Assembly: GCA_002007465.1 (NCBI GenBank)
Contig: LNAC01000336.1
Location: forward strand, 632,447-696,446
Source of the DNA: Ailurus styani
Lineage: Eukaryota > Chordata > Mammalia > Carnivora > Ailuridae
Direction: 5' to 3'
Length of the DNA stretch: 64,000 nucleotides
Shown here: piece after piece, positions 12,011 through 22,149 of the stretch
How positions within the stretch are numbered: the first letter of the stretch is position 1
Layout of the letters: every line of letters begins with the position of its first letter
Translations under genes and position numbers: made by a program
The notes under the pieces: generated by a model
What the model was told of the DNA's origin: nothing
The model's input: the letters and a program-made list of their open reading frames with translations, nothing else
The model's database searches: none

Positions 12011-12479
12011 TTGGCTGGCTGCTCTGGCTACTAAGTGTTCTGGGCATTCCAGACTCAACTCTCTAGAGACCAAAGGAAACCATCTCATTGTTATTTCCAC
12101 CAAAACCATGCACTCTAGGAAACTCATAGCCAAACCTCTGTTTGGATATCCTCCCAAATGATAACTTGGAAACACTGACAAGAGATACCCAACAACTGAC
12201 TCCAGAGAAGGTATAACAATATTGGCAATCTAGTAATTGTTCATTCAATAAAAAGAAAGAACTCTGGTTTGAGGCTAATAATTGGCTCTATGAGAAATTC
12301 TAAAATTCTCACTATTTACCATTATACCATTGGCATTAAGCCATTAGCTTACTGACAATAACATTCTTGAACCAATATCAGTCAGAAAATATTAATAAGG
12401 AAACAAAAAAATCCTTAATTCACTTATCCCATCTGTTTAAATTACAATCAAGGAAATCCTGTTCACACAGATAAGTTTC

Positions 12480-12830
12480 ATACAATTTCCCCTAGCTCAT
12501 GGATATAAGTATGTTTTAGTAATGGCTTGTTCCCCCCACCCCCCACTGGACTGAAATTTTCTTTTGCAGACAGGCCACTGCTTCTTCTGTGGCTAAAATT
12601 CTTTTAGAAAAGTTGAACCCTACCTGGGGAATCCCTCTTAAATTCTACAGTGATCAGGGAACCCATTTTACTGGTCACATGCCTTGACAAGTCTGAGCTA
12701 TTTGGCTGGTTTTACAACACTTTCATTGTGCATATTGTCCTCAATCCTCAAAGTCAAATCACTAATGGCACTACCAACACTCAACTAGTAATATTTGTAG
12801 ACCTCCTTACATACCTTGGCCAAAAGCATT
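12480..12830 (+). pseudogene. ERV integrase catalytic-core remnant
   Basis: The block reads WTEIFFCRQATASS, then KFYSDQGTHFTG. The Asp of SDQG (codon 12652-12654) is the second acidic residue of the D,D-35-E triad. The frame breaks at tga/tag codons soon after, and the third (Glu) position is not intact in one frame. No functional integrase. Confidence 0.85.
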
Positions 12831-13049
12831 ACCGTTGATCCTTCTAAATCTCAGATTCACTCTGAAACTCAGACTCTCACTGAGATAGTCCCAAGATGTC
12901 CAATGTACTTGACCCCCAATTCTTTTGGCACACAGTTAATACAAATATACTTAAACATTGTAGAGGTCGAATTGCTTCTGTGAAGAATAACCAACCATGC
13001 TTTACTCGAGCAATCTTTTCACAGTGTACTCCTGTGAGAGGACTTTAAA

Positions 13050-13215
13050 CATCACACCTTGGAGATCTTGTCTATTGAAAAGACACCTCCATGAAAGATT
13101 CTTTTGAACCTCATGAGAAGGCCCCTTATCATGTATTGCTAACTGATCCTTGTGCTGCCTAACTCCAAGGAATACACTCTCCGATTCTTGTGACCCATCT
13201 AAAGAAAGCACCAAA
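13050..13215 (+). pseudogene. ERV integrase C-terminal domain remnant
   Basis: Fragments GDLVY, KRHLH, DPCAA and LVTHLKKAP match the basic C-terminal domain of gammaretroviral integrases. They are split by in-frame stops and at least one frameshift. Confidence 0.7.
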
Positions 13216-14239
13216 CTCTGACCAGACCTACACACCATCTGGTGAAAGTAAAAATTTCCCAGAATGGAAGCAGCAGACAACATCTGATGAGAAAGCTATC
13301 CCAAGATGTCCAAACCAGGCCTGTTTACATTTTCCTATTTGCTTTTGTCTGTTTTGTGGAAATAAAATGCCATTTTTCACATTTCCAAAGTCCTTGAGAA
13401 AGGGGGAATCTACCCGCCCCCCGCCCCGATTATAGCCTTTCAGAAACCACATCATGACCCTGTGACAATTATCCACTTGTTTTTTCCTGAAGGGTTAGAA
13501 GGGTCAGAATTCATAAAAGACTTTCATCTGAGCTACTATCTGACTGGATTTTTAACCAGATTTTCAAATTTAGGCTGTATTATTGGTCAACATTTGTTTC
13601 CAACATAATTTAATATATCCTTGAATGTTTGCCATTTTTGTAATTAGTTCATTAGCTATTGCTTCATGATTATACATGCACTCCATCTTCCCAAATGCAC
13701 TTGGTTAATTCTTTCAGTGAACTCTTGCAGTATTTACTATTTTGATTTCAGTGCCTCCTTTAATCTGGGACTTCCAGGAGGAAAACGTGACTCTAGCCTT
13801 ATCTCCATAAGGACTTTTCTCCCCCAAGTTGGAATAAGTGCCAGTAAATATTTTCAGTTGGCTACTTTCTGACCTAGGGTCCCAGTTTAGAACCATCAGA
13901 CAATTTGGAATTGTTTTATTTGTTCTGTATAATTAGTTTAAGATTTGTAATTTGTTGCCTGTCAAATTTTTGTATAAATGACGTACCCAATAAGGTGATC
14001 TTCAATGTTTATGATCTTAATAAATATGGACTATAGGTGGAAAGTACCTGAAAATTTTCCCTTCTCACCTCCCTTGTCATCCAAACACAGCCATAGGTGG
14101 TTTCCAACTGCTTTTGCACTTATTTTACGTAGAACATGACAACCAGAAAGGTCCTTTCTGGCACTGAGGGACAAAACCACTAATGTGGTAGAAAACCTGC
14201 CCTTTGATCAGTGATGCTTCTAGAGAAAGCTCTTGATCA
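13216..14239 (+). pseudogene. ERV env-position remnant, not recognisable
   Basis: Lies between the integrase and the polypurine tract, where env belongs. I find no transmembrane-subunit motif. Short frames at 13190-13435 and 13666-13872 are unassigned. Confidence 0.4.
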
Positions 14240-14261
14240 AAAGTGGGGGAGGTGGGTGGAA
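14239..14261 (+). other. ERV polypurine tract
   Basis: Purine-rich caaaagtgggggagg just upstream of TGTGAAAATT, the likely first bases of the 3' LTR. It is the plus-strand primer site expected in a class I ERV. Confidence 0.7.
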
Positions 14262-14597
14262 TGTGAAAATTATCAGAGAAACCTCACTTAAGTAGAGTTA
14301 AGAGGCTAGAGGGGGACCCATACCACTCAGTATCAGTTATAGGAAGTACTGTCAATTATACACCCCAACATGAGTATCAGCAGGACAGAATTATCAATTA
14401 CAGACCTCAACAAGAAAATATATACATTGAATCTATAAGAAATGGACTACCCCTGCAACTCAGCCAATGAGAACTATCATCACCCTAAACTGTTGCCTTC
14501 TAACAAAAGACCCCTTCATTCAAAACACCCCCTACCAATTTCCTCCTTTTCTATAAAGTAACATTTGTTTGTTAGGCTTGCCTATGAGTCAGCAGCA
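14262..14597 (+). repeat. 3' LTR of the ERV1 element, truncated
   Basis: Begins TGTGAAAATTATCAGAGA and follows the 5' LTR to about ctataaagtaacatttg, after which similarity fades near 14597. The part holding the AATAAA signal and the LTR end is missing or replaced. The divergence from the 5' LTR is large, so the provirus is old. Confidence 0.72.
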
Positions 14598-15150
14598 GTG
14601 AGGAGGAGGACACAAGAGGGGGTATTAGAAGGACAGGAGAAATCTCTAGACTTCCTTAGTGCCAGGTTGGCTGACCACAGAGTTGGCTAGGGACTAAACC
14701 ACATACAAGATTATAATGACATTTCCCATTGCTTCAGAATATATTAATATAGGAGGTAGCCAGATATTGGGGGAATGCATAGGTCTAGAAAGTTGCAGGA
14801 CTGGATATGTTAGCACACCAAAAAAATATAATTTGAAGTGTTTGGAGGACAATTACTTTTATTATTTCTAATGAGGAACATTCAATACATTTATAATTGA
14901 ACTTATTTCGTTAGTTTCACTTAAATCCATGTAAAATTATTTTTAAGCTCTTCTTCTATTTTTGACTGATTTTTTTTTTTTTGCATTTAGGTCAGAACAA
15001 AAAATAATTTAGGTATCTGAGATAACCTACTACCAAGATTTCTACACTTCTGCTATACTGCTTATCACAGTTTGCTGCACATATAGTATTTTCCCACTGC
15101 CCCAAATCTCTAGCATTTTCATAACAGAGGCCCAATTTTATTCTATTCTG
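14598..15150. other. Intronic sequence, nothing recognised
   Basis: Contains a T14 run at about 14970. No gene or identifiable repeat. Confidence 0.4.
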
Positions 15151-15152
15151 CT

Positions 15153-15280
15153 TTTAAAGAGTTACTTATTTTAGAGAGAAAGAGGGGGCACAAGTGGAGC
15201 AGGGGAAGAGGGAAATGAGGAGGGAGAGTGAGAATCTCAAGAAGACTCCCCCTGAGCTGAAATCGAGTCAGATGTTCAAC
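15153..15280 (-). mobile_element. Truncated Can-SINE
   Basis: Tail and body of an older SINE (tttaaagagttacttatttt, then gagaatctcaagaagactcc). It stops near gatgttcaacc, so the tRNA-like head is missing. Confidence 0.7.
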
Positions 15281-15309
15281 CAACATCATTTTCTTGACAT
15301 AGAGTATTT

Positions 15310-15480
15310 CATACATACTAAGGGATTAGAAATGAAGTAAGAAAGAGCTTGAATAAGAGTACAGACAGACTCTGGTAATAGCTGGTTCAATAGCTTGCTG
15401 TTGTTTTAGTTAAATCATTTAACCTCTATAAGACTTAAATTTCTACTTATGAAATGAGTAATAGAGTTATTTTCAAGGAA
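15310..15480 (+). repeat. MIR-like fragment
   Basis: Follows the second half of the MIR consensus: 'gttaaatcatttaacctcta' then 'tacttatgaaatgagtaata'. Diverged; the boundaries are approximate. Confidence 0.5.
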
Positions 15481-16340
15481 TCTGAGACCAATATTTAGAA
15501 ACTATAAAGAGGTAAATTTAATCTCATTGTAAGAAAATCCTTACAAACAATTTATGTTTTCTAAAAGCTCTATTTGTCTGTTTCTAGAAGCAGAGTACCT
15601 AATCAATTGAAGTGGTCAAACACAAGCTTAATGAGCATTTGGCAGGAGCACTGAGCATTGAAAAGAGAATTTCGACACTGAAGAACCGTTAAGGAAGAAA
15701 TCTTTTCCAACATGGCATTTGGTGACAGCCAGCAATTCTTCCATGGGATTATTGTAGCACTGCAAGGCTTTGTGCATAGCACAAACACAAACACTTTGGT
15801 AATTGGCCTACTACAAGTATTGCCTCCAAGGGGTAATTTCTTTGTATTCCATTTTATTCAAATTCTAGGTAGCAACAATAACTTTCTATCTACTTCCTGG
15901 ATTAGTGGTAAGGATAGTAAGTTTCAACAAATGCTGAATAGGAATAGTTCCAAAAGAAAACAAAATGGTATTATTAAATGTGTTTCAGTAGTGTTCTCTA
16001 CTGTCCCTACTGTGACATAAGTCTTATTAACTCAACTGTATAGATAATCTCTCACATGCAAGAGATAAAGTTTGGAAGTCAAAAAATCACCATCTTTTGA
16101 GCCTGATGCATTCCTGACTATGTTTGGCTGCAACTGAAGCTAGCCCAGAAAAATAAGGGTATTCACATGTAATAATTTTTCAAATTATTTACAAGTTTTT
16201 CATTGATTGCAGAGCATAGGATTTCAGAGTTAGAAAGCACTTGAGTCAATGCATGCAGATTTCTCTCTGATCACTTACCACTTCATCTAAAAAGAGGTAA
16301 TACTGTCCATCTTTCAGCACACTGAACTAATGAATGCTCC
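15481..16340. other. Intronic sequence with an unassigned 102-residue open frame
   Basis: The frame at 15712-16020 has no recognisable domain. No identifiable repeat except a possible MIR-like trace near 16205-16260. Confidence 0.4.
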
Positions 16341-16344
16341 TTTA

Positions 16345-16750
16345 ATATGCTGCATTGGTCAGCTATTGTCATGATAATGCTGCATGACAAAGCTACTCAA
16401 ATTTAGGAGTTTGAAGCTACTAGTATTCATGGTTTTTCTACTTCGCCCATCTGTGTGGTGGCTAGAGCAGATGTGCTTCAGGCTATAAGTTGGCTGGACC
16501 TTGTTCTAGTCTTTAATTTGGGTTTAGGTCTGTTCCATGTTTATCCCTTCTTCTCCTGGGACCAAGGGTTACCTGCCTCATCTTTGTGCATAGCAGTGCC
16601 TCTTAAGACCTCTACTCAGAACAGGTTGAGTCATCTGCCTACATTTTATTGACTCGAGCAGTGACATGGCCAAGCCTACACCAACAGAAAGGAGAAACAC
16701 CCAGCTATCCATGATTACATTAGTACCCAATGTGACCAGGAAAATGCTCA
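16345..16750 (+). repeat. Ancient dispersed repeat, family not named
   Basis: The opening 'catgataatgctgcatgaca' followed by a '...aggagtttgaagc' block resembles a common old mammalian repeat beginning 'ctgctgcataacaaattac'. A related one lies at 43990-45070. Class uncertain. Confidence 0.4.
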
Positions 16751-17639
16751 TACACACTTGTAGGTTGCACGACTATTAGAAATACAAAGGATTTCATTTT
16801 CTCCCAAAGCACAATTCTAGATGACTATTTTCATTTTATTATTTCAGTTGTTACAAATATATTATACTGAGTGAAATTTAACCTACTCAATCTTCTTCCA
16901 ATCAGGCTTAAAAGTTCCCCTGAAGAGAAGTATCTTTTCCCTTGGATAATACAGCTCTTTTAAGTAACTGACATAATTTCTCCATTATAAATAGCCCCCA
17001 TGGCTTCAGCCCTCTCCCCCCACCATAAGCCCATTATCCAAACGTCCCTCAAAACAAGTCAATTTATTAATATATAGATTTCAAATAATCTTAATATATT
17101 TTACAAATACAGAAAGAAACCATGTATTTCTGTGGCTTATACCAATATGCCAGTTAATGCAGTTTTTTTAAATAGTTACATCAAATAGATGAAATCATGA
17201 ACATTTCAACATATACATTCTTTAAGTACAAAAGGAAAACAATGTAATGAAGATCTTTGCTCCCATGACCTAGGTTTTCAACCGTTAACACTCTCCTTTA
17301 TTGAATCAGAGCTTTATGAAACATGAATCATCACAAATGTAGTTGAAGTCCACTTTGTATCTCTCCCCTTCCTGTAACCACTACCTTAAACATTTTCTAA
17401 ACATTTTTCACAACCCAAGCCACAAAGTAAAATTATATATAGCAAACAATCTCCTAAAGACATTGTTTGCAATTAGATTTAAAAGTCAATAAAAAAGATA
17501 AGAACTTAAGTGAAAAGAATGCCTGCTCACATACTGACTGCAGCATTCTGTTTAAGTTAAATGTGTTCTCAAACCTACAATTGCACTACTTTCTGATGTA
17601 GCACTTACTGACAGAGGTGCATTAGTTTCCCTCTATACA
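16751..17639. other. Intronic sequence, nothing recognised
   Basis: AT-rich; no gene or nameable repeat. Confidence 0.4.
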
Positions 17640-18720
17640 GGCTTTTGGATTTATGCTCTTTAGCGGTATACATTTTTCTTGAATTTTATAGACCAGAATT
17701 TATCTTTGATTTTTTTCTATTGTAATCTAACATTTTTATACCTTAATGCTTTTTGCAATAAAATCTACTACTTTGCCTGATTTTAATATAGATGTACCAA
17801 CTTTAGGTCTGGCTACCTTTTTACTATTTTTTTTTCTTTTTTTTTTTTTTTGATTATTTATTTATTTATTTATTTCACAGAGGGAGAGAGATCACAAGGA
17901 GGCAGAGAGGCAGGCAGAGAGAGAGAGGGGGAAGCAGGCTCCCCGCTGAGCAGGGAGCCCGATGCAGGCCTCGATCCCAGGATCCTGAGATCATGACCTG
18001 AGCCGAAAGCAGAGGCATTAACCCACTGAGCCACCCAGGTGCCCCTATTTTTTTTTTCTTAATCATTCTTTGACTTGCCAACTTTCTGTACTCTTATGTC
18101 TCTTTTAAACCAAAGAGGTACAGGTTAGTTTTGTTCTCTTATTCAATATAAAGCCAACAATTTACTTGACTATTCTGGGAGAGAGAGCATATCCATTTCC
18201 ATTTATTTTGATTCCTGATAGGCTTATATTTATTATGTTTCCTGTTTCTTTTCAACTTCAAAATATATCATTTTTTTATTTTCCCTTTCCTCTCAGCTAG
18301 TTTTTGAGTTATATTTCTAAGATATTTTTTTAAAGAACAGTTTTAGGTTTACAACAGAGAGGTGTTTTATGTCTGGTATTTGAAATGTTTATATTTTACC
18401 ATGATTATATTTAAAGTATGAAATGAAATAGAATCTCCATCCTCCTCCCAAACAGACCAAGACTTTTAAAGGTTTTTACTCTGACTCCTTTTGTCCATTT
18501 TACTTATAATTGCCACATAGTATTATAGTCCTATATTTTTATATACACCAACAATGCTCTTTTACTCCTTGTTCTTACCTACATATTTGTAAATGAATGT
18601 ACTAGATAATACTACATCTTGGTTATGTCACCCATTTCACCTAACTATCTCTACCCTTGGTTCCATGAGCATATATGCTAAGTAGATCTTCCTTTTTTAT
18701 GTCACTAAAATTTTTTAAAT
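17640..18720 (-). mobile_element. Old L1 ORF2 fragment, minus orientation
   Basis: Blocks such as 'tgcctgattttaatatagat' and 'aactttaggtctggctacct' follow the antisense of L1 ORF2 (the region reading on the plus strand as 'tctgatataagtattgc...ggtctga'). A SINE is inserted at 17839-18043. The frame is fully decayed and the edges are uncertain. Confidence 0.55.
17824..18060 (-). mobile_element. Can-SINE, minus orientation
   Basis: Body 17839-18043 with (ATTT)n tail, 'gaagcaggctccccgctgag' and head 'cccactgagccacccaggtg'. Target-site duplication of the type ctattttttttt on both sides. It is in the sense orientation of RIT2, about 1 kb into the intron downstream of the exon. Confidence 0.93.
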
Positions 18721-19039
18721 AAAAGCTATCACCAGATTAGGGTCTAAGATAAGTTTTGCACACATCTGAGGAAGAATAAACTATTCCATTAAATTTATAA
18801 CCTTAGATGGAAATATTACATCTACACTTAAATTTTTATATTTAAAAAATGAAAGGAATGTTAAAATATTCTGGTTGGCAGTAAGTTATGTTTTCCTGCC
18901 AATTCTTTTCTTATTTAATTTCTCATCACTATTGCAAATTTGCTCTTGTCCTGTTTGAATTGTTAAACTCTTCTTTGTGGTAAGTGTATTTGAGATTAAA
19001 GCCTAAATTGGCCTCAGAGAATGGAAAGATCTAAAAAAA
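18721..19039. other. RIT2 intron just downstream of the exon
   Basis: AT-rich and non-repetitive as far as I can tell. No second splice-site pair. Confidence 0.5.
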
Positions 19040-19047
19040 TTACCTAC
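19040..19047 (-). other. RIT2: 5' splice donor of the RIT2 exon
   Basis: On the minus strand the exon ends CTGGTCAG and the intron begins gtaggtaa, close to the U1 consensus. The donor falls directly after the Gln codon of DTAGQ, so the next exon starts in phase 0. Confidence 0.9.
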
Positions 19048-19121
19048 CTGACCAGCAGTGTCCAAAATGTCCAAATAAGCTGGCTCATTGTCAATCCTAA
19101 CCTGGGTCTTATAAGCATCTT
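19048..19121 (-). CDS. RIT2: RIT2 (Rin) internal coding exon, switch-II region of a Ras-like GTPase
   Basis: Reading the minus strand, a 74-bp exon runs from an acceptor ending tttttcag to a donor reading CAG|gtaggta. It enters in the middle of a Glu codon (G|AA) and encodes [17 protein letters not shown] followed by ILDTAGQ, ending exactly on a codon. This is the segment just after switch I and through the G3 motif (DTAGQ) of the RIT subfamily; its final Gln corresponds to Ras Gln61, the residue that positions the hydrolytic water. From memory of the family, [11 protein letters not shown] fits RIT2 and not RIT1, which has IRIRIDDEPAN there. RIT2 is a plasma-membrane, calmodulin-binding neuronal GTPase without a C-terminal prenylation box. 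There is no stop or frameshift and both splice sites are intact, which argues against a processed pseudogene. The rest of the protein lies outside the window: neither the P-loop exons nor the exon starting AEFTAMREQ was found. The flanking sequence is therefore intron on both sides. Confidence 0.93.
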
Positions 19122-19150
19122 CTGAAAAACACAAGATAGAGTTTACATTC
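19122..19150 (-). other. RIT2: 3' splice acceptor of the RIT2 exon
   Basis: On the minus strand the intron ends ttgtgtttttcag, a short pyrimidine-rich tract with the obligatory AG. The exon begins AAGATGC. Possible branch-point adenines lie in the sequence gaatgtaaactc about 20-30 bases upstream; the exact branch point is not determined. Confidence 0.85.
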
Positions 19151-19504
19151 AGATATATTTAACTAAAGAGGCATAATTCATTTTTAGATTTAAAAACCAA
19201 GAATTTTTAAATAGGTTAAGTAAGAGAATGAGATATTCTAGCAGAGTACACCAAGTAAGAAGGATATAACCCAGGGAAATATAGGAGAGTGTTTCTGGTT
19301 AAAGTGAAGTCAGGTTTATTTCTCCTTCATCAGGAGAATATTATGATTTGAGGTACACTGGTCATATTCCCTACAAAAAAATCTTGAAATAAATTCATCA
19401 GTTCTTTTTTTCATCTTGCACTGCAAATTTGCATTCCAACATCATAGTCAAGGAAAGACTGAAAGCTTTTCCTCCAAGATCAGGGACAAGCAGGCCTGCT
19501 TTAA
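19151..19504. other. RIT2 intron just upstream of the exon
   Basis: No recognised repeat or further exon. Confidence 0.5.
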
Positions 19505-19860
19505 CTTTTATTTAATGTAGTACTGAAGTCCTAGCCAGAGCAACGAGGCAAGAAAAATAAATAAAAATCATCCAAATTGGAAGAGAAGAAATAACTAACA
19601 TGATCCTATAAATAGAAAGCTCTAATGATTGCATGGGTTGGAATTGGGGTGGGGGTGCTGTTGGAACTTTTAAAATGTTCAGCAGTTGCAGGTTACAACA
19701 ATCAAACACACAGAAGTCAGTTGTCTTTCCATACACTGATGATAAACAATTTAAAATAAAAGTGTTTTCACCTATAAGAACATCAAAAGGAATCAAATAC
19801 TTAAGATTAAGCTTAACCAAGAAGGTAAAGAATTGTATACCAAAAACTATAAAGTTTTAA
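19505..19860 (+). mobile_element. L1 ORF2 fragment (reverse transcriptase region), plus orientation
   Basis: 'gaagtcctagccagagcaac', 'catccaaattggaagagaag' and 'ttaagcttaaccaagaaggt' follow the conserved L1 reverse-transcriptase region. Part of the expected 'gcagatgacatgatc' block is missing, so an internal deletion is likely. Antisense to RIT2. Confidence 0.82.
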
Positions 19861-19879
19861 TATGTTTCTGTACTTGTTA

Positions 19880-20230
19880 ACTTGTACAAATTTATATATT
19901 CTGGATTCTAAACATTTATCAGGTAGGATTTGTAAATATTTTTTCCTATTTTATAGACTTTTTAACTTTAATAATGGCATTTGAAGCATGAAAGTTATTT
20001 TTTATGTAGTTTCCTTTTTTGTTCATGTTTTTAGTGTCCTAAGGATCTATTCTAAACTCAAGGTCATGAATATTTAACGTTATGTTTTCTCCTAAGAATT
20101 TTATAATTTTAGCCTTTGCCTTTAAGTCATTGATCCATTTTCAGTTTAGTTTATTTAGCAACTTTTTTTTAAGTTTTTTTTTTTAATTTAAGTTCAGTTA
20201 GCCAACATAGCCATCATTACTTTCAGATGT
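19880..20230 (-). mobile_element. L1 ORF2 3'-part fragment, minus orientation
   Basis: 'ttctggattctaaacattta' and 'aagtcattgatccattttca' read as the antisense of L1 ORF2 downstream of the reverse transcriptase. It lies head to head with the plus-strand L1 piece just before it. Confidence 0.65.
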
Positions 20231-20263
20231 AGTGTTCAATGAGTCATCAGTTGCATATATTAA

Positions 20264-20456
20264 AGATTTCATTTATTTTTCAGAGAGAGAGAGAGCGCGC
20301 ACACACAAGAGAGCACAAGCAGGGGGAGTGGCCGGCAGAGGGAGAAACAGGCTCTCTGCTGAGCAGGGAGCACAATGTGGGACTCAATCCCAGGACCCTC
20401 GGATTATGACCTGAGCCGAAGGCAGACACTTAACTGACTGAGCCACCCAAGTGTCC
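20264..20456 (-). mobile_element. Older Can-SINE, minus orientation
   Basis: tttcatttatttttcagag tail, (GA)n/(CA)n transition, 'ctgctgagcagggagcacaa' and head 'ctgactgagccacccaagtg'. The cagttg flanks suggest a degraded duplication. Confidence 0.88.
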
Positions 20457-20499
20457 CAGTTGTGTATTTTTTAATATGTTTGGTAAGGATATAAATTCA

Positions 20500-21045
20500 T
20501 TTTCTGCATACACTTCTTATTATCCTTTATTTCTGTAAGGTTGGTACCGATGTCCCCAATATCTTGTTTGAGTAAGCACCTTCTTATTCAATCTAGCTAA
20601 AGGTTTGTCAGTTTTGTTCATCTTTTTGAAGTAACAGCTTTCATTTTCTCTTTTTCCTCTATTCTCTATTTACCGCTCTTCTAGTCTTTAGTATTTCCTT
20701 CCATTTGCTTTGGGTTTAGCTTCCCCCCCTTCATTTTTTAAGGTTTAAAGTAAGGTTATTAATTTGAGATCTTTTTAAATGTGAGCATTTACAGTTATAC
20801 ATTTTCCTTTCAGCTCTGCTTTTGCTGCATCCTATAAATTTTAGAATATTGGGTGTCATTTTCATTAATCTCTAAGTATTTTCTAATGCCCTTGATTTTT
20901 TCTTTTACCCATTGGTTGCTTAATTTCTTCATTTTTGTGTATTTTTGTTTTTCTTCTACCGTAGGTTTCTGGTTTCAGTCCATCGTGACTGGAAAAATAC
21001 TCCATATGATTTCAATTTTCTGATATACACTTTGAAAGTCAAGGA
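20500..21045 (-). mobile_element. L1 ORF2 fragment, minus orientation
   Basis: 'tttgctgcatcctataaatt', 'cccattggttgcttaatttc' and 'aatttgagatctttttaaat' are characteristic antisense L1 ORF2 blocks. Together with 19880-20230 this may be one minus-strand L1 split by a SINE. Confidence 0.75.
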
Positions 21046-21142
21046 ATGCTTCCTGGAAAAAGTAGCACCTAACCTGAGTAGGAGTTAGGATAAAGTCAAG
21101 ACAGAGAAAGGCAAACTAAAAGCCAGAACCCCAGGTGTTATA

Positions 21143-21345
21143 AAAATGATGAGCCAAGGGACACCTGGATGGCTCAGTCAGTTAAGCATCCAACTCGTGA
21201 TTTTGGTTCAGGTCATGATCTCAGGGTCCTGGCATCATGCCCGGTGTCAAGCTCCCCCACTCAGTGGGGAGTCTGCTAGTCTCCTTCTCACTGTGCCCCT
21301 ACCCCTGCTCATGCTCCCTCATAAATTTTTTTAAAAATGATGAAA
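21143..21345 (+). mobile_element. Can-SINE, plus orientation, older subtype
   Basis: Body about 21158-21332: gggacacctggatggctcag, 'ggttcaggtcatgatctcag' and a CT-rich end. The flanking aaaaatgatga repeat is a good target-site duplication. Confidence 0.9.
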
Positions 21346-21454
21346 CAAAAGTAATTTGGATAATTTCAGTGTGATTAAATCCTAGAGTTTTTGGGAAGAG
21401 AATATGAAATCTATGAGATCAATCAGATTTGCCTATGAATATATTAAATGGAAT

Positions 21455-21700
21455 CATTTTTGAGTGAGGCAGTCAGACTGCTGGGATTTAAATCCTGGCT
21501 CAATCAAGACCAGCTGTCTGATTTTAGGGGGGAAAAAATCCCTTGGTCTCTCTAAAATACATATTACTCATTTGGAAATTGTGATCATATTTTTATTTAA
21601 TTCATGGAGTGTTCAGAGGATTCAAGAAGATAATGGGTTAAAGGTATCCAGCATGGTGCATTGTGTGTAGAATATGCTTAATAATGCTTACATATGGTTT
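21455..21700 (+). repeat. MIR element
   Basis: Follows the MIR consensus across its core and 3' half: 'ctgggatttaaatcctggct', 'actcatttggaaattgtgat', then 'ggattcaagaagataatggg' and a '...catggtgcat' end. Confidence 0.7.
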
Positions 21701-21719
21701 TTGTTTTTAAGAAATTTGG

Positions 21720-22140
21720 ACTTTATCATAACGCCATTATCAGATATGCATTTGGAATTCTCAGTTGGGCTGAAATGTGGCGAATAGATTTTAAGGTGGG
21801 AAACTAGAAAGATTAAGTCTATGTCAGTAATCTAAGGTGAGAAAAGATGGTGGTCTATATTATGACAATGGCACAAGTTGGAAAAAGAGCTGACAGATTT
21901 GCAAGATATTTAGGAGGTTCAACCTATAGCACTTAGTAATATATAGGGGACAAGGAAGGAAGATGATGTAAGACTAGCTCTCCAATTTCTGGTACTTGAA
22001 GATGGGCAGATAGCTAGGATGTTTAGTCAGGGAGGAAAGGTAGACCACCACAAATGCAGCTTAGAAATGACTTTGCCATGTCTATATCATGGAAGTGGAA
22101 ACAGTGAGTACCTGGGTCTGAAGCTCCGGGGAGAGATCTG
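21720..22140 (+). repeat. Possible old dispersed repeat
   Basis: The order of motifs (gatatttaggaggttcaacc, then tagctctccaatttctggta) resembles a frequent mammalian repeat also seen at 58140-58560. I cannot name the family. Confidence 0.3.
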
Positions 22141-22149
22141 AGAGTCTTA

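Larger units (their letters stand above)
9127..14597 (+). mobile_element. Decayed class I endogenous retrovirus (gammaretrovirus-like ERV1)
   Basis: Two related LTR sequences (9127-9560 and 14262-14597) bracket about 4.7 kb of internal sequence. Recognisable pol blocks occur in the expected order: reverse transcriptase (10540-11350), connection/RNase H (11490-12010), integrase core (12480-12830) and integrase C-terminal domain (13050-13215). A polypurine tract lies just before the 3' LTR. Every block is cut by stops and frameshifts, so nothing can be expressed as protein. Gag and env are too eroded to recognise. Two SINEs were inserted later (9991-10204 and 10608-10799). The pol motifs are of the gammaretroviral type. 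It lies antisense to RIT2. Confidence 0.85.

Noticed and set aside
12650..12838. Open frame in the ERV integrase region
   Set aside because: It is in a different frame from the SDQG motif; the real integrase frame is broken by stops.
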